Notes under the pieces: generated by a model
Told to the model about the DNA's origin: nothing
Database searches by the model: none
What the model saw: the letters and a program-made list of their open reading frames with translations, nothing else
Shown: one piece after another, positions 1-8,670 of the stretch
Layout: every line of letters starts with the position of its first letter
Numbering within the stretch: position 1 is the first letter of the stretch
NCBI RefSeq assembly: GCF_003818115.1
Contig: NZ_RPOI01000036.1
Location: 1-32,585, forward strand
From: Citrobacter youngae
Lineage (GTDB): Bacteria > Pseudomonadota > Gammaproteobacteria > Enterobacterales > Enterobacteriaceae
Length of the DNA: 32,585 nt
Direction: 5' to 3'
Made by a program: the position numbers and the translations under genes

Positions 1-613
1 ACAAACGAACCGACCACCAGCGCCAGGGCGGTGGAGAAATTCAGCGGCGTCTGCGGCACTATCGCTTTTAAATGGTCTAAACCGCCGACATCACTCACCG
101 CCAGCCAGACGGAGTAGCTGCCAAGAACGACGATGGCGGGGACGGCGATAATAGATAAAATGGTCAGCGCTGAGATGCCAAAAAGATGGTCAAGGTCATC
201 AACAGACCGGAAACCGCAATCAGGATATTGACGTCAATTCCCGTCGCTTTGCCCACCGGGATAGCAAACATAGCCACACCCACGCCAAACCAGCCTACCT
301 GCGTACCGCCTAACAACAGTGAGGGAAGCCATGAACCTTTCAAACCAAATGAGTAACGCGCCAGAAGGTGGGTTGAGAGCCCTGTTTTTGCGCCGATAAA
401 GCCGAGAAATGCAGTGTAAATACCGAGGAGAAGATTACCGAAGAGAACTGCCAGGAAGAAATCATTATAGGAAAGACCGGTACCGAGTGTGCCACCGGTC
501 CACATACTGGCGGAAAAAAATGTAAGCCCCAACATGACAAATGTTAGTGGAACCACGCCTTTCCGCGCCGCCAGAGGGACGGAGCCCTGGCTATAATTGT
601 TGTCCTGCGACAC
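1..613 (-). pseudogene. codB: Cytosine permease CodB, N-terminal part, frameshifted
   Basis: CodB is an inner-membrane cytosine:cation symporter of the NCS1 family that feeds cytosine to the deaminase CodA. The reading frame starts at GTG (613-611), preceded four bases upstream by a GGAGG ribosome site. It encodes the typical CodB N-terminus (SQDNNYSQG, then hydrophobic segments with TFFSASMWTGGTLGTGLSY). After about 150 residues it stops at 164-166. The cause is a five-base homopolymer (plus-strand A at 180-184) where the family frame needs six. Adding one base restores FGISALTILS and a continuous CodB frame (GSYSVWLAV, then VVGSFV) to the window edge. The rest of codB, and presumably codA, lie outside. 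It is either a recent pseudogene or a sequencing error. An upstream in-frame TTG at 637 lies in the leader and is unlikely to be the start. Confidence 0.88.
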
Positions 614-632
614 AACGCCTCCATGAATTTTG

Positions 633-643
633 CCCAAAAAATC
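633..643 (-). promoter_or_regulatory. codB initially transcribed region with UTP-sensing U tract
   Basis: Seven and eight bases downstream of the -10 element lie G (643) and A (642), followed by six T residues (641-636) and GGG, read on the minus strand. In E. coli codBA the same GATTTTTTGG arrangement permits UTP-dependent start-site switching and reiterative transcription, which couples expression to pyrimidine supply. The sequence is seen directly. The function is transferred from E. coli knowledge. Confidence 0.7.
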
Positions 644-649
644 CGCCGC

Positions 650-687
650 ATAATATACAGTTCTCAGAATAAAGCAAACGATTACGT
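650..687 (-). promoter_or_regulatory. codB promoter overlapped by a PurR operator
   Basis: On the minus strand a -35 element TTGCTT (677-672) and a -10 element TATTAT (655-650) are separated by 16 bases. The 16-mer at 672-687, AAGCAAACGATTACGT, fits the PurR consensus ANGCAANCGNTTNCNT at every fixed position and covers the -35. PurR with hypoxanthine or guanine represses codBA in E. coli, so the same purine control is expected here. No Nac-type ATA-N9-TAT site was found nearby. Confidence 0.85.
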
Positions 688-824
688 ATAATCTTTACAT
701 GGTTATTATTTATGGTGTTGATGATTGCGTTGATTTTTGGGCTCGACATTTTTAACCGATAAGAAGCGGACAAACGCCGACCAGGGTAGTGGAAAAGATT
801 AAGTCAGTTACGCCAAATGGTAAG

Positions 825-849
825 ATTCTGCAGACACTGTCTGCGGAAT
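825..849. repeat. Near-perfect 25-base palindrome, unknown function
   Basis: Twelve-base arms (825-836 and 838-849) are complementary around a single central C at 837, with one G-T mismatch (829/845). The core is CAGACA-C-TGTCTG. It has no clear U tract in either direction, so it could be an operator for a dimeric regulator, a transcript-stabilising hairpin or a weak terminator. I do not recognise a consensus. Confidence 0.6.
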
Positions 850-927
850 TTCAATGTACTGAATATACAGCTGTATTTGTGAGCGGCTTTCGAAAAATGA
901 TTCCGCATGTATTTAGTGGAGGAATAT

Positions 928-959
928 TGGCTCCCCATCCATCAGCGTCAGGGGAGCCA
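928..959 (-). terminator. Inverted repeat downstream of gltD, possible terminator
   Basis: TGGCTCCCC (928-936) and GGGGAGCCA (951-959) form a nine-base-pair stem with a 14-base loop just beyond the gltD stop. The minus-strand tail reads AATATTCC, so the U tract is poor. It may act as a weak or factor-assisted terminator, or as a 3'-end stabiliser of the gltBD transcript. Confidence 0.45.
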
Positions 960-965
960 GAAGTA

Positions 966-2396
<1,431 letters not shown>

Positions 2397-5300
2397 TTAC
2401 TGCGCCTGCACACGCAGCTCTGCTGCGCTACGACTACGGTGACCCAACAGTGCTTTCACATCACTGGATTTTGGTTTTACCAGCGCGAATTTCGCCGAGA
2501 ATGCTGGCCAGTTCGCCAGGATCTCTTCGCCGTGAGAAGAGCCGGTATGCTGTACGTGCTCGGTAATCAGGCCGCGCAGGTGCTCTTCGTGGATCGCCAG
2601 CGAGTCCACGCTCAGCACTTCGACCAGTTCCGGGTTTACGCGTTTGCGGAATTCACCGTCTTCGTCGAGCACGTAGGCGAATCCGCCGGTCATGCCCGCG
2701 CCGAAGTTAACGCCGGTTTTGCCGAGAATACAGACGATGCCGCCGGTCATGTATTCACAGCCGTTGTCGCCAATTCCTTCAACCACGGTGATTGCGCCGG
2801 AGTTACGCACCGCAAAGCGCTCACCCGCACGACCTGCCGCGAACAGGCGACCACCGGTGGCGCCATACAGGCAGGTGTTACCGATGATGCTCGCCTCATG
2901 GCTACGGAAAGCTGAGCCAACCGGAGGACGTACCGCCAGCAGACCGCCCGCCATGCCTTTACCGACATAGTCGTTGGCATCGCCGGTCAGATACAACTCC
3001 ACGCCGCCCGCGTTCCACACGCCAAAGCTCTGGCCTGCAGTACCGCTGAAGTGCGCTTTGATCGGGTCAGACGCCAGCCCCTGATCGCCATGCGTCTGAG
3101 CGATATAGCCCGACAGCGATGCGCCGACGGAACGGTCGGTGTTGCGGATATCGAACCAGAAGGTTTTGCTCTGGCGCTCGTCGACGAACGGCTTCGCCTG
3201 CTGTAACAACTGGGCGTTCAGCACGCCATTATCAAACGGCGGGTTGTTCTCGGTGCAATGCAGCGCTTTACCAGGATGCGGTTCGGCTGTTTCCAGCAGA
3301 CGAGACAGCTCCAGCTTCTGCTGCTTGGCGGTGAAGCCATCCAGCTCTTTGAGCAGGTCGGTGCGACCAATCAGATCCACCAGGCGGGTAACGCCCAGCG
3401 AGGCCATCAGCTCGCGCACTTCACGGGCGATAAATTCAAAGTAGTTGGTCACTTTAAACGGCAGGCCGTGATAGTGGTTCTTACGCAGTTTCTCATCCTG
3501 AGTTGCAACACCGGTTGCGCAGTTGTTCAGGTGGCAAATACGCAGATATTTACAGCCCAGCGCCACCATCGGGCCGGTACCGAAGCCAAAGCTTTCTGCA
3601 CCCAGAATTGCCGCTTTAATGATATCGACGCCGGTTTTCAGACCGCCATCGACCTGCAGACGAATCTTGTGACGCAGACCGTTAGCCACCAGCGCCTGCT
3701 GGGTTTCCACCAGGCCGAGTTCCCACGGACAGCCCGCATATTTCACGGAGGAGAGCGGGCTTGCGCCAGTGCCGCCATCGTAGCCAGCAATGGTGATCAG
3801 ATCCGCATAGGCTTTCGCTACGCCAGTGGCGATGGTACCAACGCCTGGTTCGGAAACCAGTTTCACCGAGATCATCGCCTTCGGGTTGACCTGTTTCAGG
3901 TCGAAAATCAGCTGCGCTAAATCCTCGATAGAGTAGATATCGTGGTGCGGCGGCGGGGAGATCAGCGTCACGCCCGGTACGGAATAGCGTAGTTTGGCGA
4001 TGTACGGGGTGACTTTATCACCCGGTAACTGACCACCTTCGCCAGGTTTCGCGCCCTGAGCGACTTTAATCTGAATGACATCGGCATTGACCAGGTATGC
4101 CGGGGTTACGCCAAAGCGACCGGAAGCAACCTGCTTAATCCGTGACACTTTATTGGTGCCATAGCGCGCCGGGTCTTCGCCGCCTTCACCGGAGTTCGAA
4201 TTGCCGCCGATGCTGTTCATGGCTTCGGCCAGCGCTTCGTGTGCTTCCGGGCTTAATGCGCCGATAGACATGGCGGCGGTATCAAAGCGTTTAAACAGTT
4301 CGGTCGCGGGTTCTACTTCGCTAATGCTTACGGCTTCATCGCCAGGCGTAATCGCCAGCAGATCGCGCAGCGTAGCCGCCGGACGCTCATTAACCAGCTT
4401 GGCGTATTCCTGATAGTCGCTGTACTCGCCGCTTTGTACCGCCTGCTGCAGAGTGCGTACCACGTCCGGGTTGTAGGCGTGGTATTCGCCGCCGTGGACG
4501 TACTTCAGCAAACCGCCCTGGCTGATAGGTTTACGCGCCAGCCATGCATGTTTGGAGAGGTTCAGCAGATCCTGCTGGAAGTCGGTAAATCCTGCGCCGC
4601 TAATACGGCTGACCACGCCCTGGAAGCACAGCGCCACGACATCATCGTGCAGACCGACGGCTTCAAACAGCTTCGAGCAGCGGTAGGAGGCAATGGTCGA
4701 GATGCCCATTTTGGACATGATTTTGTACAGACCTTTGTTGATGCCGTTACGGTAGTTCAGCATCACGGTCCGGTAATCTTTGGCAATCGCCTGAGTGTCG
4801 ATCAGCCGTCCCAGCGTTTCATACGCAAGGTATGGATAAATGGCCGTCGCGCCAAAGCCGAGCAGGACGGCAAAATGGTGCGGATCGCGGGCACTGGCGG
4901 TTTCAACGATGATGTTGGCGTCGCAGCGCAGGCTTTGTTCTACCAGACGCGTTTGCACTGCGCCCACGGCCATCGGCGCCGGAACCGGCAGACGATTTTT
5001 GGCGATGTTGCGGTCAGAGAGTACCAGCAGTACCGTGCCGTTGCGCACCATCTGTTCCGCCTTATCGCACAATGCTTTGACGGTCTCTTCGAGCGTAGTT
5101 TCGGTCGCGTCGAAGGTGATATCCAGACGGTCAGCGCGATAATGCTCCTCTTTCATGGTGGTGAGCTGGGTGAAATCGGAGTACAGCAGGATCGGCGATT
5201 TAAAGCTCAGGCGGTGTGCCTGACCTTCGGCTTCGCAGAAGACGTTCATCTCACGACCGATGCTGGTGGCCAGCGACATGACGTGCGCTTCACGCAGCGG

Positions 5301-6857
5301 GTCGATCGGCGGGTTGGTGACCTGCGCGAACTGCTGGCGGAAGTAGTCATAGATGATGCGCGGCTGGCTGGAGAGCACGGCAAACGGGGTATCGTCACCC
5401 ATTGAACCGACCGCTTCCTGGCCATTTTCGCCGAGCACGCGGATCACGGAATCCAGCTCTTCAGCGCTGTAGTTAAACTGTTTCTGATAGCTGGCGAGGG
5501 TGTCATCGTCCAGTTCACGGCTGCCGACCTGATCGTCAGCCAGGTCTTCGAACGGTACCAGGCGGCGGACGTTTTTCTCCATCCACTCTTTGTATGGGTG
5601 ACGGCTTTTCAGGTCATCATCGGTTTCGGCTGAGTGCAGAATGCGCCCGCTGCGGGTATCGATAACCATCAGCTCGCCAGGGCCGACGCGGCCTTTCTCT
5701 ACCACTTCATCCGGTTGATAATCCCAGATCCCGACTTCAGAGGCGCAGGTAATCAGCTTGTCTTTGGTGATGACGTAGCGTGCCGGACGCAGGCCGTTAC
5801 GGTCGAGGTTACAGGCGGCGAAGCGACCATCGGACATCACGATGCCCGCCGGGCCGTCCCACGGTTCCATGTGCATGGAGTTAAAGTCAAAGAACGCGCG
5901 CAGCTCCGGGTCCATATCCGGGTTGTTCTGCCAGGCCGGTGGAACCAGTAAGCGCATGGCGCGGATGATGTCCATCCCGCCTGCCAGCAGCAGTTCCAGC
6001 ATGTTATCCATCGAACTGGAGTCTGAGCCGGTTTCGTTAACAAATGGCGCGGCGTCGTGCAGATCCGGGATCAGCGGGGTCTGGAACTTATAGGTACGGG
6101 CGCGCGCCCACTGGCGGTTGCCCGTGATGGTGTTGATTTCACCGTTGTGCGCCAGATAGCGGAACGGCTGCGCCAGCGGCCAGCGCGGCACGGTGTTGGT
6201 GGAGAAGCGCTGGTGGAACAGGCAGATGGCCGATTCCAGACGCAGGTCTGCCAGGTCCAGGTAGAAGCGCGGCAGATCTGCCGGCATACACAGACCTTTA
6301 TAGATATTGACCAGATTCGACAAGCTACAGACGTAGAAGTCTTTGTCTTGCAGGAGGCGTTTTTCGATACGACGACGCGCGATGAACAGGCGACGCTCCA
6401 TATCACGCGGACGCCAGCCCGCAGGGGCGTTAACAAAAATTTGCTCGATACGAGGCAGGGAGGAGAGCGCAATTTCACCGAGAACACCTTCGTTGGTCGG
6501 CACGTCGCGCCAGCCGACAATCGACAGGGTCTCCTGCTGTAATTCTTCTTCAACAATGCGACGAGAAGTCGCAGCCAGCTCAGGGTCTTTATTTAAAAAG
6601 ATCATGCCGACGGCGTAGTTTTTGGCTAAACGCCAGCCGCGCTCTTGCGCAACAATGCGGAAAAAGCGGTCAGGTTTTTGTAACAGCAAGCCGCAACCAT
6701 CGCCGGTTTTGCCATCGGCAAGAATTGCGCCACGGTGCTGCATACGTGCCAGTGCGTGTATGGCGGTACGCACTACCTTGTGGCTAGGTTCGCCTTCTAT
6801 GTGGGCGATCAGGCCGAAACCACAGTTATCCTTCTCAAGGGATTTATCGTACAACAT
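2397..6857 (-). CDS. gltB: Glutamate synthase (NADPH) large subunit GltB
   Basis: GltB is the alpha subunit of GOGAT. It hydrolyses glutamine and channels ammonia to the FMN site, where 2-oxoglutarate is converted to glutamate. From ATG 6857 it is 1486 residues, the usual E. coli length. Residues 1-11 form a propeptide, and Cys12 (DNC-GFG) becomes the N-terminal nucleophile of the class II amidotransferase domain. The central domain, the FMN-binding barrel and the C-terminal GXGXG beta-helix follow. The 3Fe-4S ligands are C1102, C1108 and C1113 (CX5CX4C). This start has a strong GGGGAGG site at 6873-6867. An in-frame ATG at 6950, with AGGTGAG upstream, would add 31 basic residues resembling the longer E. 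coli annotation (1517 residues). I prefer 6857. gltD follows in the same operon. Confidence 0.98.
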   Translation of the reverse strand: MLYDKSLEKDNCGFGLIAHIEGEPSHKVVRTAIHALARMQHRGAILADGKTGDGCGLLLQKPDRFFRIVAQERGWRLAKNYAVGMIFLNKDPELAATSRRIVEEELQQETLSIVGWRDVPTNEGVLGEIALSSLPRIEQIFVNAPAGWRPRDMERRLFIARRRIEKRLLQDKDFYVCSLSNLVNIYKGLCMPADLPRFYLDLADLRLESAICLFHQRFSTNTVPRWPLAQPFRYLAHNGEINTITGNRQWARARTYKFQTPLIPDLHDAAPFVNETGSDSSSMDNMLELLLAGGMDIIRAMRLLVPPAWQNNPDMDPELRAFFDFNSMHMEPWDGPAGIVMSDGRFAACNLDRNGLRPARYVITKDKLITCASEVGIWDYQPDEVVEKGRVGPGELMVIDTRSGRILHSAETDDDLKSRHPYKEWMEKNVRRLVPFEDLADDQVGSRELDDDTLASYQKQFNYSAEELDSVIRVLGENGQEAVGSMGDDTPFAVLSSQPRIIYDYFRQQFAQVTNPPIDPLREAHVMSLATSIGREMNVFCEAEGQAHRLSFKSPILLYSDFTQLTTMKEEHYRADRLDITFDATETTLEETVKALCDKAEQMVRNGTVLLVLSDRNIAKNRLPVPAPMAVGAVQTRLVEQSLRCDANIIVETASARDPHHFAVLLGFGATAIYPYLAYETLGRLIDTQAIAKDYRTVMLNYRNGINKGLYKIMSKMGISTIASYRCSKLFEAVGLHDDVVALCFQGVVSRISGAGFTDFQQDLLNLSKHAWLARKPISQGGLLKYVHGGEYHAYNPDVVRTLQQAVQSGEYSDYQEYAKLVNERPAATLRDLLAITPGDEAVSISEVEPATELFKRFDTAAMSIGALSPEAHEALAEAMNSIGGNSNSGEGGEDPARYGTNKVSRIKQVASGRFGVTPAYLVNADVIQIKVAQGAKPGEGGQLPGDKVTPYIAKLRYSVPGVTLISPPPHHDIYSIEDLAQLIFDLKQVNPKAMISVKLVSEPGVGTIATGVAKAYADLITIAGYDGGTGASPLSSVKYAGCPWELGLVETQQALVANGLRHKIRLQVDGGLKTGVDIIKAAILGAESFGFGTGPMVALGCKYLRICHLNNCATGVATQDEKLRKNHYHGLPFKVTNYFEFIAREVRELMASLGVTRLVDLIGRTDLLKELDGFTAKQQKLELSRLLETAEPHPGKALHCTENNPPFDNGVLNAQLLQQAKPFVDERQSKTFWFDIRNTDRSVGASLSGYIAQTHGDQGLASDPIKAHFSGTAGQSFGVWNAGGVELYLTGDANDYVGKGMAGGLLAVRPPVGSAFRSHEASIIGNTCLYGATGGRLFAAGRAGERFAVRNSGAITVVEGIGDNGCEYMTGGIVCILGKTGVNFGAGMTGGFAYVLDEDGEFRKRVNPELVEVLSVDSLAIHEEHLRGLITEHVQHTGSSHGEEILANWPAFSAKFALVKPKSSDVKALLGHRSRSAAELRVQAQ

Positions 6858-7046
6858 ATCAGTGAACCTCCCCAGGCTCTGCGGGACACCTCTCCGATAC
6901 CGTTTGCGCACGGGCACACCAAGAGCATGGCGACGGGGTTTGCGTTTCATACGCTCACCTCGCATTCGCCCTCTTTATCCTTTTCGCATAGGTCAAACAA
7001 GTTTGAGGACTTGCTTCAGAGGGAATCTCAATTACTGCATAAATAT

Positions 7047-7065
7047 GATGAGCAGACTGCTCATC
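7047..7065. repeat. Perfect 19-base palindrome in the gltB upstream region
   Basis: GATGAGCAG (7047-7055) and CTGCTCATC (7057-7065) are exact inverted copies around a single A. It lies about 190 bases upstream of the gltB start, between the CRP site and the gene. It could be an operator or a leader hairpin. It does not fit the CRP or PurR consensus. Confidence 0.6.
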
Positions 7066-7225
7066 CAGAAAGCTTCCAGCGGATTTCCAAGTTATCGGGA
7101 ATCCACACACAGGTCAAATGGCAATCTTATTTATGCAAAAATGTGCTATAGGGCGATTAACTTTATGAAAATGTTGAAATAAAAGGATTTTTTACATTGA
7201 TTTAACCTGAGGAGTATACCCCTGG

Positions 7226-7247
7226 AAGTGTGATCTGTCTCACTGTC
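7226..7247. promoter_or_regulatory. CRP-cAMP binding site
   Basis: TGTGA-TCTGTC-TCACT at 7229-7244 matches the CRP consensus TGTGA-N6-TCACA except for the last base. CRP control of gltBDF is documented in E. coli. The site lies between divergent genes, so it could also affect yhcC. Confidence 0.7.
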
Positions 7248-7543
7248 AGAAAGGCCTGATATCCCTCGTCCTCCCTTTATTTATCGAGATGACTGGCATT
7301 TTATGCTGGTTTTTAGAGTTCCGGCGTCTTAAAGATACTGTTTTTGCGCTGAGAGTATAAGAAGATAAAAAAAACCGCTGAATATAAGGAAAAGTAATTA
7401 GATTTAGAGTGAATGAAATTTCAATTATTTTGATTTGTTATGCAATAAATAAAGGCTCGCCAGGGCGATTGATCCAGGTCATCGCCGACTGGGGCAAAAA
7501 ATGGCAGGCTTTGGCCTCTTTTCAAGGCGCGGTCTACCAGATT

Positions 7544-8473
7544 ATGCAGTTACAGAAATTAGTCAATATGTTTGGTGGGGATCTTTCTCGCCGTTATGGG
7601 CAAAAGGTTCATAAGCTCACGCTGCACGGCGGCTTTAGCTGCCCAAATCGCGATGGCACCATTGGACGTGGCGGATGTACCTTCTGTAATGTCGCCTCCT
7701 TTGCTGACGAAGCGCAGCAGCATCATTCTATCGCTGAACAGCTTGAGCATCAGGCGCAATTAGTGAATCGCGCGAAGCGCTATCTGGCCTATTTTCAGGC
7801 TTATACCAGTACCTTTGCGGAAGTACAGGTGCTGCGTTCGATGTACCAACAGGCGGTTAGTCAGGCCAGCATCGTCGGGTTATGCGTTGGCACGCGCCCT
7901 GACTGTGTGCCGGGTGCCGTGCTCGATCTGCTATGCGAGTACAAGGATCAGGGCTACGAAGTGTGGCTGGAACTGGGCTTGCAAACGGCCCATGACAAGA
8001 CGCTGCATCGCATTAATCGTGGGCATGATTTTGCCTGTTATCAGCGAACGACCCAACTGGCGCGTGAACGCGGGCTGAAAGTCTGTTCGCACCTGATTGT
8101 CGGTCTGCCGGGAGAAGGGCAGGCAGAATGCCTGCAAACCATGGAGCGTGTGGTGGAGACGGGTGTTGACGGTATTAAGCTGCATCCGCTGCATATTGTG
8201 AAAGGCAGTACGATGGCGAAAGCCTGGGAAGCCGGGCGGCTGAACGGAATTGAACTGGACGATTATACGGTTACCGCCGGAGAGATGATCCGCCATACGC
8301 CGCCAGAGGTGATTTATCATCGCATTTCTGCCAGCGCGCGTCGCCCAACGCTGCTGGCACCGCTATGGTGTGAAAACCGCTGGACCGGGATGGTTGAACT
8401 GGATAAGTACCTTAATGAGCACGGCGTGCAAGGCTCGGCGCTGGGTACGCCGTGGATTCAGCCGGGGATCTAA
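7544..8473 (+). CDS. yhcC: Radical SAM protein YhcC (TIGR01212 family)
   Basis: This is a conserved radical S-adenosylmethionine protein of uncharacterised substrate, related to the Elp3/MiaB-like branch. From ATG 7544 it has 309 residues, the length annotated in E. coli. The cluster ligands are C33, C45 and C48 (C-x11-C-x2-C, within CPNRDG...GCTFC), characteristic of this family. Further conserved blocks are GLCVGTRPDC, LELGLQTAHD and HLIVGLPGEG, the last being a typical radical SAM strand/loop. The start has no obvious ribosome site. The frame is open upstream to an ATG at 7409, giving 354 residues, so the true start is uncertain. arcB lies downstream on the same strand beyond a BIME, and the two are probably separate transcription units. 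Confidence 0.92.
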   Translation: MQLQKLVNMFGGDLSRRYGQKVHKLTLHGGFSCPNRDGTIGRGGCTFCNVASFADEAQQHHSIAEQLEHQAQLVNRAKRYLAYFQAYTSTFAEVQVLRSMYQQAVSQASIVGLCVGTRPDCVPGAVLDLLCEYKDQGYEVWLELGLQTAHDKTLHRINRGHDFACYQRTTQLARERGLKVCSHLIVGLPGEGQAECLQTMERVVETGVDGIKLHPLHIVKGSTMAKAWEAGRLNGIELDDYTVTAGEMIRHTPPEVIYHRISASARRPTLLAPLWCENRWTGMVELDKYLNEHGVQGSALGTPWIQPGI

Positions 8474-8487
8474 CCCTCCGTAGTCAT

Positions 8488-8563
8488 GTAGGCCTGAAAG
8501 CTGCGCGCCATCAGGTGGCCCGGCGCACATTGCCGGATGGCGGCTATGCCTTATCCGGCCTAC
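8488..8563. repeat. BIME: two REP units in opposite orientation
   Basis: The unit at 8488-8516 begins GTAGGCCTGA and ends with CCATCAGG. The unit at 8531-8563 reads TGCCGGATGGCGGC then CCTTATCCGGCCTAC. Both match the REP/PU family common in enterics and can fold as hairpins. The position between yhcC and arcB is typical and suggests a 3'-end or gyrase/IHF-type element. Confidence 0.88.
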
Positions 8564-8611
8564 CGCCTACCCAGTCATTTCACCGATAACCCCCGCATTT
8601 CTTGCACAATC

Positions 8612-8641
8612 TTCAACGTCACGCTGAGAATTGAGTATTAT
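8612..8641 (+). promoter_or_regulatory. Candidate arcB promoter
   Basis: TTCAAC (8612-8617) and TATTAT (8636-8641) are separated by 18 bases, 30 bases before the arcB start. The -10 match is good and the -35 is modest. The distance is suitable for a short leader, but this is prediction only. Confidence 0.4.
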
Positions 8642-8670
8642 TGTGCCAAGTTGTCGTGAAGGAACCCTCT

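Larger units (their letters stand above)
688..965. other. codB-gltD intergenic region, no gene
   Basis: The stretch between the codB promoter and the gltD stop codon has no convincing coding frame. A plus-strand frame starting at 789 runs into gltD antisense and looks like a shadow. E. coli K-12 has gltF beyond gltD, but no gltF remnant is recognisable here. The only structured elements are a 25-base palindrome at 825-849 and an inverted repeat just after gltD, listed separately. Confidence 0.7.
6858..7543. promoter_or_regulatory. Divergent gltB / yhcC control region
   Basis: About 685 AT-rich bases separate the two divergent genes. In E. coli the gltBDF control region is long and binds Lrp, CRP, ArgR and other factors. 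Here I can see a good CRP site (7229-7244) and a perfect palindrome (7047-7065). A weak minus-strand promoter candidate has TTGACC near 7112 and TAACTT 17 bases on. The plus-strand pair TTTACA/TATACC, with 18 bases between, ends near 7220 and could serve yhcC. An ARG-box-like half site, TGCATA, occurs at about 7036. Promoter positions are inferred, not established. Confidence 0.55.

Noticed and set aside
4434-5405. 323-codon plus-strand open frame inside gltB
   Set aside because: It lies wholly antisense to conserved GltB sequence, has no recognisable domain and no ribosome site, and fits the usual shadow frame of a GC-biased gene.
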